A stretch of 64,000 nucleotides of DNA from Lumnitzera littorea (Eukaryota > Streptophyta > Magnoliopsida > Myrtales > Combretaceae): positions 26,287,984-26,351,983 of the forward strand of contig JAMXBB010000011.1 in assembly GCA_024138015.1 (NCBI GenBank), given 5' to 3'. The notes beneath the pieces are model-generated. The model ran no database searches and was not told the origin of the DNA. It saw nothing but the letters and a program-made list of their open reading frames with translations. The position numbers and the translations under genes were made by a program. Shown piece after piece: positions 26,250 to 37,589 of this stretch (positions are counted from its first letter, which is position 1; the number at the start of each line of letters is the position of its first letter).

Positions 26250-26690
26250 GGATCGTTCGCTCTTTAAAGCACTATCCATGAAATAAAAATGTTAGTGATC
26301 GTATGCTCTTGGAGCGTTATCTTGACCTAACTTAAAACCCTTGGATTGCATGCTCTTAGAGCGTTATCTTGACCTAGGTTAAAACCCATGGATCACATAC
26401 TCTTAGAGCATTATCTTGATCCAAGTAACTTAACCTAGGTTAAAACCCTTGGATTACATGCTCTTGGAGCGCTATCCTAACCTAAGTATCTTGACCCAAG
26501 TTAAAACCCTTGGATTGCATACTCTCGGAGCGCTATCATAACACAAGTTAAAACCTTCAAATTGCATACTCTCAAAGTGCTATCCTGACCCAAGTCAAAA
26601 CCTTTGGATCGCATGCTCTCAAAGCACTATTCTAACTTGAAGACTTTAGATTACATGCTCTCGGAGCGTTATCTTGTTTCTTTTCACTCT
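26250..26690 (+). repeat. Minisatellite, about nine units, upstream of the 3' LTR
   Basis: The core CATGCTCTTGGAGCGTTATC recurs with variation near 26259, 26301, 26348, 26397, 26458, 26518, 26566, 26609 and 26652. Units are joined by a CTAACTTAAAACCCTTGGAT-like half. Spacing varies from about 43 to 61 bp. Tandem repeats in the 3' untranslated part are known for Tat/Ogre elements, so the position fits. Confidence 0.9.
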
Positions 26691-27399
26691 TTAAAATTCT
26701 CGTTGCACTTGAAGTATGCCTACCTAGTATAAGCCTGCTCTTAGAGTGCATTAGGTCTTCTTATCTTAATTCAGCCTTAAGATATAAACCTGCCTAGGTT
26801 AGTTAGCTCATAGGGGCATGGCTAGGCTTTTAATTTCTTTTTAGGGTTCTTGCTAATTCATAGGGGCATTACCCTCTTTTAATATCTTTTGTGTCTTGGT
26901 TGGCTCTTAGAGTGCCTTCTCTTTATTTCATCTTTCATCGTTCACCAAATCCCTAATAGACCAAGCCTATGATAGCTAGCTAGTTATAGTGCTTTTTAAG
27001 ATAAATCTATCCTTATCCTCAGGGTAAAAATAGTGTTTCTTTTATCTTTGTGGCAAAGTTTTACTCAAACATTGCCATAAAAAGGTATAGCTGTAGATAT
27101 TTTATTTTTGCATTCTTTTATTTGTATTTTTATTTTGAAATTTTTAGAATAGGGTAAGGGGTTCTAACTTAGGAAAAAATATGAAAAAAATAGAAAATTT
27201 AGAAAAATACAAAAAACAAAGGAATTTAGGATTCATGCTTTAATTATTTTTATTTTCATTTTTTATTAAAGAAAAAAAAGAAAGGGGAAATAGGAAATAT
27301 AATAGGATTTTAAGCTTGAGCTTAAATTTAAATCTAGCCTAAACTAACTTAGTCCATATAGACAATTTGATTTCATATATGGATAAAGCACAAGCCAAC

Positions 27400-27476
27400 G
27401 GTCTGATGGTAATATACATGCACAAACATAAAGGAGACCTAGGTTTAAATCTTACCAAAGGCACAAAGTGCCTTTT
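27400..27476 (+). promoter_or_regulatory. Second copy of the LTR tRNA-like segment
   Basis: CAACGGTCTGATGGTAAT matches the A-box-like part. The B box is mutated to AGGTTTAAATC. The AAAGGCA/TGCCTTT hairpin (27457-27463, 27469-27475) and T run are intact. A third, more decayed copy lies at about 31707-31800 in the solo LTR. Confidence 0.4.
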
Positions 27477-28207
27477 GTTTTTTGTAAGACCACAACCGCT
27501 ACGTGTCAACATGTCATTAGGCTATGTATCTATTGCTGACATGTGGCATGACCTAGATGGACCTGGAGATACGTAGTGCCATGTGGTGCCACATCAGCAC
27601 CCTTACGTGGTATACAATACGTCATTTGTTACCACCACATCATCAGCTACGTGTTATTTCAAGATACGTAACATGATGCCATTTGACCCCATAACTTACA
27701 TGGTGTCACGTCAGCAGCTATTTTCCTCTCTTTCTTTCTCTTTCTATCCCTTTCCTTAATTTTCTCCATAAATTTTGCACTTTCTTTCACTAGTCAGCTT
27801 ACTTCTACATCAATTTTAAGCCTTTTCAAGCTGCAATTTCATCAAATTCATGGCAAAATTGCAAACTAGGCATGTCCTAATTTCGATTTTGCTCAAAATC
27901 TTATCTACATTCATGATCATTCATATTTGAAATCGGATTGAAAAACTGAAAAAAAATTTCAAGTCACAGTTCATTAATGCCATTTAATTGGATTTTTGAG
28001 TCTTTCCTAGCTTAACTGGTGAAATATTAGTATAAAAGAGAGCTTCTGCATCCGAATCACATACGATTCTCTCACTCCTAATCTCTCAAACACATTCACG
28101 ATATCCTTCTCTCTCTCTCTATTGTGACCCTACCCCCTCTCTTTAGAAATTATTTGAGTTTAGGACCTTTTGAGCAAAGCCACTACCACAAGTATGCTCT
28201 TTACACT

Positions 28208-29475
28208 TGATACGAGGAAAGCGCACCTATCAATTTTAATATAGTCGGATATGAGTCAGAGTCGATCCCTCAGAGATTTTGAGTACTAATATTAACTTTA
28301 GCTTTATTATCTAACCGGAAAATTATGTCGAGTTGAATGAATTAAAAATATTGAAATTAATAAACTAAACTAATTATGAGACTTAACTAAGCAATTTAGA
28401 AAGCAATAAACTACTAACGACTTCAAGTATGCAATGATGTATTTAGGAATTATTTCCCCTAGTGTTTAACATGTAACCTTTTTAAAATATATTCAATTTA
28501 GTTTCTATGATTCTTGACTGGAGGGATTCACAATTAAAGCTAATATCTTTCTCAAGCATATTAACCCTAATTCTAAATTATTTACCGGAATCTCTTCACT
28601 TAGCAATATAACTTAGAATCGCATTAATGTATAATGAATTCCCACACAAACAATCAACTTTCCGGAAGAATCATGTATCTTATCTCTAAGTATACATGTA
28701 ATTCTCTTCAATTATGTTAAGATCTAATTACACATGCAATTTCTCAATCAACATGCATAATATCATATATTGATACTCTAGAATTATCAATCCATATCTA
28801 AACGACATAATTGAATCAAGAAAAGATAGAAACTTTCTTGAAATTATAATTCAATCCAAGGATTACATGAAACCCTAGGTTCCATAATCCTAAATATTGG
28901 AATTCTAAGCTATCATAACGAATCTAAAAACAAGTTCCATCAAAAATATAAAATAAAACATGAAAACCCCTCTTGATTTGATGAACAATCTTTAATCTTG
29001 AAATCGATGTCGTTCTTGCTTCTTGATCGATGTTCTCCTCAAGTCTCTTCTCTTCTCTTGTTTCTCTCCGTTTCTGTAATGTCTCTCTCTCTCTTAAACC
29101 CTAAGATCCCCTTATATATGTGTATTACACGGATTTTATTTTCGTCACCAGACACGGCCTNAGATCCCCTTATATATGTGTATTACACGGATTTTATTTT
29201 CGTCACCAAACACGGCCTGGGACATGGCCGTGTCCCCAGGTCGTGTAACTTTCTGCACAAAGGCAAAATTTCTGTACAACTTCATAACTTCTTCGTTTGA
29301 ACTCGGAATTGAGTGAAACTTGATTCGTTTTCTTCGTTTTCGAGCCTAGAACGCGTTTAAACCCTGAAATCAACATTTTACTCAATTAAGTGTCAATTTC
29401 TTTAAAGAAAACCAAAAATGTAAGGGAAATACCATAAAATCACCATATAAAATATGTTTAAAATTAGAGTTATCA
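28208..29475. mobile_element. Solo LTR (TGATACGAGG...GTTATCA) with TSD ACACT
   Basis: The host LTR reads TTTACACT then CCTAGC where uninterrupted. Here ACACT occurs at 28203-28207 and again at 29476-29480, with a TG...CA segment between. This is an exact target duplication and canonical LTR ends. The GTCGGATATGAGTCAGAGTC block near 28250 is a phrase common near the start of a class of plant LTRs. There is no coding sequence. Its apparent length of 1268 bp includes 58 bp of gap-related duplication, so the real length is about 1.21 kb. Confidence 0.9.
29104..29218. other. One-base assembly gap flanked by an unmerged overlap
   Basis: A single N at 29161 separates two 57-bp copies (29104-29160 and 29162-29218) that differ at one base (CACCAG versus CACCAA). 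This is what is left when two contigs ending in the same sequence are joined without merging. Confidence 0.9.
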
Positions 29476-30915
29476 ACACTCCTAGCTTTTAGCCCATACT
29501 ACTTATAAAGCTCGTCGTGCCTCCTAGCCAATGTAGCCAACACTCCATTGCCAAACCTTTACCCACTACAAGCTTTACTTCGAACTACTACCTCCACCAA
29601 TTTTTGACCGAAATTAACACTGCAGCTAAGCTTGTGGCATCTAAGAACATAGAACCCAACACTCATTCAATACTTAGCAACCACTATGGGGATTGGTCAC
29701 CACTACTACCTATGGCTAACTTTTGAAAAACCACCAAAAAGTTACCAAACACCAAGATACGGCCACCAACCCCTCCCCCCATTTTTCAATTAAAATTGCA
29801 TGAAAATGCTTTTGCTCGATCGAAAAACCACCTGAAACCACTACCGTCGTGCCCTCCAATGCTACTACTTCCTTCTTTAACGTAGTTAGGTCATTTGATT
29901 CGAATTTGACTTGGATCCGACATGAGACCCAACTCTGCTCCAGCTATCTAACCTGTGTGCTCTCTTGGTCCAACCTTATTTCAGTTTTAGCTTATTTTGT
30001 TTTTTTATATATATTACTATTTTATTTCCTTATTATTGTAAATTGTAATTGTATTGTAACAAAAAAAAAAAAAAGAAGAAAAGAAAAAAGAAGATGAAGA
30101 GCTTAATTTATTTTTATTGTTTTTTATTTTTCTGGTTATTACATAAATAAAGATAAAACAAAATAAATAAACAAAAAAATAAAAATCATTTTATCACTTA
30201 GAAAATCAATCTTTAAAATAAATAAAAACGGAATGATCTATTTACCAAATTAGGACCTCTTTTAGAAATTTTCAAAATAAAAATAAAATAAGTTAGGACC
30301 CTCTTTTACAAAATTTTCCTTAAATAATCAAATTGACTTAAAATGCAAACCCCATTTTTATTTCGAAATTAAAATTTAACCAACCTGCTAAGATTTTTGG
30401 AAAAAAACTAAGTAGGTTTGATACCGAATAGTAAGTACGTAAGCACTGTCAAGGTGACGTAAAAAAAAAATTAAGTGTTTTTTTTCCTATTTAGTTCAAA
30501 TTTATACAATTTAGTAAAATAAAATCTAATCCGTTAACCAATGATTGAATTTCATTTTACAGGGTAATTTTAAAAGGTGAATCTAGATTCGGAAAGTTAA
30601 TGGTAGTACTCATAAAAGTTTAAAAGAGTAACCTTTAGACTTAATCTTCTAGTTTTTAAAACCACTTTTAGAAATTGATTTTTTAAGTGGACCAGTGGTT
30701 AGGTTAAATCGATTCACCCAATCGATTTAACCTAGCCCCCTTTTTCCCAACTTTGATCAGGTGGCAACTTTAATGAATTTTCAAAATACGTTTAAAAATC
30801 GAGTTTTTCTTAACTCTTGATCAAGGGTTAGTATTATATTAAATAGGTTAGAGTTTAATACTAATTGAGCTAAGGAATTTTTAAAAAACAAAAAAAAATC
30901 AGGCTCTAAAGATTG

Positions 30916-31343
30916 TAATTGACTTTGTGCATATTTTGTACATATTGTTAGCTTTTATTTTAATTACTTCTATTTTCCTAACTTTTTATCCATCAAACAT
31001 TATACTTGCCAGTGTTAATGATTGATAAGTAATTACATTGAATGGTATTTCGCTTTAATATGTGTTAAAAAGTTTAATAGTGGTGAACTTTAATTTATAG
31101 AAGTTTAGGTTGTGTGTGGGATCTTGTGAAGGAGATTGAGCATCGCTATGAAGTTAAGTGGTTTTGGATTTTGTTTGGTTTAAACTTAGCTTCACTTTGC
31201 AAGAGGTTATCTATGGTAAAATATGGGGGTTGTGTTGGCTATTTGATAAAGTCGCCTCTTCTTGAAGAAGCGATTTCGGTTTAAGCTGCTATTGCCTTTT
31301 TAAAAGGCGATTTCACTTTAGACTAAAATCGCCTTTTAATGCT
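30916..31343. other. Spacer between two family-Q insertions, with hairpin-forming words
   Basis: No coding sequence. The word GCGATTT and its complement recur at 31255-31337. The best pair, AAAAGGCGATTT (31302-31313) and AAATCGCCTTTT (31326-31337), forms a 12-bp stem with a 12-nt loop directly in front of the next LTR. Confidence 0.6.
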
Positions 31344-34300
31344 TGTATACACCTCATTTTTACCTTCTTGTAATTTTAGGAATTTTTTTTTTTTAGAATA
31401 AGGAAAAAGAGTCCTAATTAAGAAAAAATACAAAAAATAGAAAATTTTGAAAATTAAAAAAATAGAAAATTTATAAGAAATACAAAAAAATAGAAAATTT
31501 TGAAAAATACAAAAAAAAAATATAAATAAATAAATAAAAATATATAAAGTAGAATAGAAAAATTTGAAATAACTTTAGTATTTTGAATACTAATTGGATT
31601 GGGTTTTAAATAAAATAGGGAATGTTGAGCCTAGGCTTATATTTAAGTCTAGCCTAGGTAAACCTAATCTATATATGTAATTTGATTGCATATATGAACA
31701 AAATATAGGCTAACGGCCTAATGGTAATAAACTTAATCTTGGTATTTGTACGAGTAAGAGGTCTTAGGTTTAACTCTAACTATATGCACAAAGTGCATTT
31801 TCTTTTTGGTGCCCATCACCTCCGTCATGTGTCGCATCAATATAGGGCTGCGTATTGAGCAAGGCCACGTGACGATTAAGTAGCGGACCACGTAGCACCA
31901 CGTAGATGCTATGTCATCATCTCCTTAACAAACCAAAAGCATCCATTGAAGAACAACACTTTTGCCTTATCAAGCTACCCATTCAAGCCTTTTTTCATTC
32001 ATTTTTTATAAAGATTAATCCAAATTCTTTCTATTTTTAACTTGCTAAGATGGGATTCTGCTAATTTAAATAAGAAATATGTCTAGATTCCTTCCTTTAA
32101 CAACCAAATCTGAGCTCAAAGTTAGAAAAAAAAAAAGAGTAATCTTAGATTTTACTCTTTCATCCCCACTTAACTGTCACGCCCCGAAGCGGCAGAGTCA
32201 TAACAGTCCCGTCGTGTAAACCACCCTAAGATAGAAGTTGGCCTCATAACCGCTATCCTAGACCTGATCTACACAAGGCGTCCACAACTAACCCGCTTTG
32301 AAGTAGACAGTTTGTAATTTAAATAAATCATTTACCTATAAAAGTGAGGAATTATGTATATATGTTATCCTTCAATTATTGCAGTTAAAGTTTACAACAT
32401 TTCTCTATAGTATATTCCTTAGTTATTACATCACTCGAAAATGAAAAATAATTCTAAAATAAAAATTTAGACCTTAAAATATGTGTTTATTCTTCAATGT
32501 TTTTCCTCACTCCCTAGGATCCAACAGTTACTAGCTTCTGAGTAATTGGTTGCCGCTTCTTAGCCAGCACCTGCACGACGTCTATAGGGATGTGAGCAAC
32601 CACAGCTCAGTAAGTAGGGACAGGGGACTTAAAACTATACTATACACACAACAAGGTTTTCAATCACTTATTAAGTGCAATGCATGTGCAAGCAAATGCC
32701 ATCGCATAACGTTGTTCGGCCTGTCGTGAGATTAGAGAAATTGCGCCCGCTCTAATCCGGGTTGAGGAGTTACCGTTAATGCAACAGTTCACGACCAAAC
32801 CCAGGCTTGTGTAATGGAGACCTTGCTCCTCTTGCGACTACCTTCGAACCACTGCCTTCACCCTCGCCGCGACCTCCTCTCCTGTCACTTAATTCGACTG
32901 AGGATGAAGAAGGGACCATTTTGCAATCCTGTGCTATCCTTTTCGAAGGGGTCGGTATTTGGCCGGAGAGTCCTAAGTTCCCCTAACGGGTTGCCATGCA
33001 TGTCCGATTATGATTACTGGTCGGATATTTAATTAAGTCCAGTTTAGGGTGATCAATCCTTTCATACAAATCATACAGTATATGCCAGAACAACAAACGG
33101 AATCATAGCATCACCCATAATCAAGCACATGCACACATTCAACTATCTAACAAGCATAACCAAGCATAATCTTAAGCCTCCAAAATACAGCATCGTATTA
33201 ATCCCAACTTACCTTGACTCCTCGCTCACTCACTCGAGGTCCGATTTGCTCAGGCCATCGCCGATCATCCCTATAACACGAACGTGGTTTCAGCTTTTCA
33301 TATAAATATTGTAAGTTCATTTTATCCTATAACGCTTATTGTTAGGTTTTGTTTAAGGTTTAATATGCCTAATTATCTAGGTATTAAGTCTTTTACAATT
33401 ATTCTAGGTTTGGGCTTAGGTTTAGGTTTGGTTTTCGCATCGATTTCTAAATTAGGTTTTAGTTCGATTTCTAAGTAATGTTTTAGATTTCAATCCTAGA
33501 AATCCGTTTCAACCCATAATGTGAAATTAATCACATTACTTCCCGATCACTTAAATACCATTATTACCCCTAGTTAGTATTTATTTTACCCGGTACACTT
33601 AAATCCATATTAGTGTACCGAATTCACTCCAAATGTGAAAAATTTTTATATTTTTCATATAATTACATAAATTAAAATTTCTTATCAGATTTATTATATA
33701 TCCTTATTATTTATATAATATCAATTTTTATCTTAATATTTTCTATTTATTATATTTTCAAAAATTACACATTATGCATTATTGCATATTATGCACATAA
33801 TGCATTTCTAATATTTCTATTACCCTAATTACCATCTCTAAACAGTAATTATTATTTCAAAATGTCTAAATTCATCCTAAATCAGATTTTACTCCAAATT
33901 TCCCTAATTTACAAAATTAACTATTTTTCCTATTACTCATTTACTACATAATTAACCTAATAATTACATCTAACACCCTAAATCCTACAAGTATCATACA
34001 CCATCAGATTTCAACATCCTAAAACATCTACTTATTCACTAAGGCAGTAATTAATATCCTAATCACCTAATTAACTCCAAATTACCCATTTTATGCCTCA
34101 TTTTATGGCCTAAAAATTATCTAAAAATTTCAAAAATTAATTTTTGAAAACGGGCTTCATAGCACTGTTCTATATCATCTAAGTAATCTACACAAAAATT
34201 TTGGGCTTGAAACTACACTCCTAAGGTCATTTATTTCTAAACCGAAATATGCTCGGTTTTGCACGATTTCTTAAGGACCATATATTACAGGACATAATTT

Positions 34301-37126
34301 CATCAAAATAATATTTTTCCTACAAACTAAATACAAAAATATCTCAGAATAACAAAATTCATAATTTTATAATTATATTTACTATTTTTACAAAATTACA
34401 CAAGATTCGGGCTGGAAATCGAACTCATCGTTTTGGGTGGCTCCGGCCACCACGGACCTCCGTGGCCTTGTCGGCCGGCCTAGGCGCTGCCATCACCGTG
34501 TGGTGGTGGTGGCCGTCCACTTCCAGCTGCTCATCTGGTAAGGGTTCCCTTTAAATGCCCTAACTGCACAGTTTTTCTTATTTTTTTTCTAAACCGAATT
34601 TTTCTCTCAATTTTCGACTCTCCCTAATTTTCTCACTTTCCAAACTACCCAAATGAGCTCTGTGGTTTTTTCTGTCATTTATAGACATTTTCTGTAATTA
34701 TTATGCATTAATTTGACAAGACTTTGTTCAAATTCCTTGATTTTTGGCTTTTAAGTTGTTCAATTTTTATTGGCTAATTTTTCTTTTGCAGCTTTGGACC
34801 TACCACGACCTTATCTTGATTCAGCTTATCATCTTCTGATTTTTTCTAATTTTTCCGTAATTATTTTATAATTTTCTTTAATTATTTACTTAGTTTTTGA
34901 CCAATTTAGGTAATTACGCGTATTTTTATCTACACGTAAATACATGTGGGGTACACGTGAACATTCTTAAATATTATTTTGGTCATTCTAAAATTTTTAG
35001 TATACATATAATCTATCTCTAATAATTTATTAGTTATTAAATTACACTTTTTGCCTTTTCGGTAATTAGCAATTATTATACTTAAAATTTGAAAATTTTA
35101 TAGTCTCCTATTTTACTATTTATTTTCTTAAATTTAAGTTTACGGGGTCATTTTTACTAATATTTTTCTCAATAGTTTATAATTTGGGTGTGATCGGATC
35201 CTTTAGCCGATCACCATAAACCTTGGGTTCTAAGCTCAATCCTACGGTTACTTGACTTAACTTTGGGGCTTACATTAACCACCATACTTTTCCACAATTT
35301 TTCATGCAAATGATACACAATCCTACATATTTTGGTGTAAATCTCATACTAGACACAGCCTTCTCTGCATTGAACTTAAAATCCCATCCTTATTCATCCA
35401 TTTACTTACTTGAATTAAGCCCAAAAAATTGAAAATAAATCAATTTTAGACCTGGAGCTTTAACGGCAAATTTTAGCCATTAACAAGCTTTCCAAGCTTA
35501 TGTAAGCTTGAAAAGTTATCAATAGAGCTTCCCCATCCCTTTACGATCATCAGCTCTCACAACTTAGTATTTAAACACACCTTGTACACATTTGCGAGCT
35601 CTCCCCCTCTTTCTACTACAGTTTCTCTCTCTCTTTAGCTTAAAGCTCAACTGTGTTGATCTTTAAACTAAACCAACATCATGATTGAGTTCCTTAGGTC
35701 CCTAGCGTTAAAACCCAACTCCCAAAAAGCTTTGCCATGCACTCTATCATAACCACCATTGCTTATCCATCCAAACCTTAGCCACTGTAAACCTCTTACT
35801 TGAAAGACCATCTTAACCACCATGTCGAGCCAAACTAACCTTACCATGAGATTCACTACGCCCTATAACCCCAAGACTAATTGCCCTTTTATCTCTAGCC
35901 ACTATTGTGAGGAGCAACCGCCACCTCATCTGCAGTTATGTTTTGAAAACACCAAAAACCACCACCATTTGTGGTAGCATTGTTTCTAAACCCTCATTCC
36001 CCAATGCAAAATGCATGAGATTGGTGTTTCCTGCTTGAAAAAGCCCCTTGAATTGCCTGTGTTAACTCATTTCCACCGCCTTCTTCTTCCTCCAACACCG
36101 GTCACGTACATTGCATATGTGACCTAGTCCCTGACTCGAATTTGATTTAACTTCACCCAACTGACCTGCATATCCTATCAGTTGGTCTAGCCTTGTCTTT
36201 GTTTCTCCTTTTTTTTTATATTATATTATATTTTATTTATTATTTACTTTTTTCATGTAAATGTGTTGTAATTGTAAAAAAAAAAAGAAGAAGAAAGAAA
36301 GAAGGAAAAAAAAAAGGAAACATAAGGAAGCTTAGTTTTTTTTCTTTTTTATTTTATTTATCTATTTTCCTTCTTCGATTAAAACAAGAACAAAAAATAA
36401 ACAAATAAATAATGATAAAAATGAGTAAAAAATGTTTTATCCCTTAGAAAATGTTTTCAAAAAATGAAATTTGTTAATAAATTCTTTTTCAAAATTAGGG
36501 TTGTTTTAGAATAAAATAAAGAAAAACAAGTTAAAACCCTTTTCTCAAAACTTTTCATGAATAAAATTAAATGGATAGAAAACATAAAATTGACAAGTTT
36601 TCAAAATTAAAATTAACAAACAAATTAAAATTTTTTTGAATGAACTACGGAAAGTCTGATCCTTACTAGAGAGTACATAGACATCTTATTTTCCCTTTTG
36701 TAAATAATTTCAACTTGTTATTTTTGTGCAAATAGAATTAGTTTATTGTAAATTTAGAATTAGTTTAAAAAGGGTAATTTGAAAATAAATTTAAATTAAA
36801 AAAGTTGAAGATGGTATCGGTTAAGGGTTTAATAAGTTAGCCCTTAAATTCAAATATCTGGTTTTCAAAAACCATTTTAAAAAATTGGGTTTTTTTTTTT
36901 AAAAAAAGTAGACTAGTGACTAAGTTAAATTGATTCATTCAATTGATTTAACCTAACTTATTTTTCTTCTTAACCCTGGTCAGGTGGTGGCTCCAAACTT
37001 TTCAAAACAAAAAAGAACTAAGTTTTCTTTAATTCTTAGTTGAGGGATTATATCGAATGGGTATAGGGTTCAATATAAATCAGATTAAAGAAAATAATAA
37101 AAACTAGAAAAAAATCAGGCATGACA
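31344..37126 (+). mobile_element. Solo family-Q LTR split by a nested family-P solo LTR
   Basis: It begins TGTATACACCTCATTTTT and ends GGCATGACA, like the two LTRs of the Tat/Ogre-like element. All internal landmarks appear: the GAGTCCTAATTAAG block, the degraded tRNA-like segment, the CT repeat near 35625, and the TTGTAATTGTA block with its purine tract near 36275. Net length after removing the 32175-35274 insertion is about 2.68 kb. Flanks are ATGCT on the left and ATGCC on the right, a 4-of-5 match consistent with a decayed TSD. Neither a PBS nor gag follows, so it is a product of LTR-LTR recombination. Confidence 0.82.
32175..35274. mobile_element. Complete 3.1 kb family-P solo LTR with TSD TTAAC
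   Basis: It runs from TGTCACGCCCCGAA to GGGGCTTACA. TTAAC stands at 32170-32174 and again at 35275-35279, and the ends are TG...CA, so the unit behaves as an LTR of exactly 3100 bp. It has no internal PBS or coding sequence; the frames at 32814-33032 and 33284-33478 are shadows without motifs. A GC-rich patch near 34435-34530 (GGCCACC words) stands out from AT-rich surroundings. It is inserted in the opposite orientation to copies 1 and 2. Confidence 0.88.
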
Positions 37127-37137
37127 ATGCCATAGTC

Positions 37138-37566
37138 TAATGTGAGGGTTTCTAGTAAGGAGCTTAAAGGTAAAGACAATTAAGGTTTCATGATAGTTGG
37201 GAAGGCATAGTAGAAGCTACTATACTTATGTTGTTTTGTTTCTAAGATTAAGTCTTTTGTTTTAGAAAACTACGGATTTTAAATAGCATAACGAGTAATA
37301 GGGCCATGGTCCATGGGCCATTAGCCAAGCCTAAGCCTAGTACTATTCTAGTATTTTCTTTGCATATTCTATCACATAGATGTAAGTACACATGTTAGCA
37401 TGACACTATTTGACAAATATTATTAACTACCTAAGGGGCAAATCTCTATACATATCATTATACACAAAAATAAAAAAATACATTCTTTTTCCCCCAATTA
37501 TGCTTATCTATTGATTTCTCCTTAGATTTGCATTCAAATCCAGTTCCTTGCAATTACCATTTACTA
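37138..37566 (+). repeat. 5' LTR of the Reina-like element
   Basis: It starts TAATGTGAGGG (the 3' LTR keeps TGATGCAAGGG, so the first G is mutated) and ends ACCATTTACTA. Shared blocks with the 3' LTR include AAGTCTTTTGTTTTAGAAAA, TCCATGGGCCATTAGC and CTAGTATTTTCTTTGCATAT. Confidence 0.9.
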
Positions 37567-37568
37567 AG

Positions 37569-37580
37569 TGGTATAAGAGC
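37569..37580 (+). other. Primer-binding site for initiator tRNA-Met
   Basis: TGGTATAAGAGC lies two bases after the LTR and differs from the usual TGGTATCAGAGC at one position. Confidence 0.85.
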
Positions 37581-37589
37581 TTCTTGGTG

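Larger units (their letters stand above)
18637..30910 (+). mobile_element. Complete Tat/Ogre-like Gypsy element lacking pol
   Basis: Two related LTRs (18637-21207 and 27092-30910, the second carrying an insertion) flank 5.9 kb of internal DNA. The pentamer GATTG lies immediately outside each end (18632-18636 and 30911-30915), an exact target-site duplication showing one original insertion. Inside are a PBS-like site, an ORF1 pseudogene resembling the extra protein of Ogre/Tat elements, a gag pseudogene ending in a zinc knuckle, about 1.8 kb with no pol remnant, and a minisatellite before the 3' LTR. No protease, RT, RNase H or integrase trace is visible, so any movement would have needed proteins from a relative. 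The LTRs differ at roughly one base in six or seven by eye, so the insertion is old. Confidence 0.88.
27092..30910 (+). repeat. 3' LTR of the Tat/Ogre-like element, with nested insertion
   Basis: It aligns block by block with 18637-21207: the AGAATAGGGTAAGGGG block near 27147, the tRNA-like segment at 27400-27476, the CT repeat near 28105, the purine tract near 30060, and the TA-rich end. The start is mutated to TGTAGATATT and the end to GGCTCTAAA, but GATTG follows at 30911. Removing the nested solo LTR and one copy of its TSD leaves about 2546 bp. Confidence 0.88.

Noticed and set aside
33405..33440. TTTAGGTTTAGG-like words suggesting interstitial telomere repeat
   Set aside because: Only two or three imperfect units, none the plant TTTAGGG in tandem, and they lie inside the family-P LTR.
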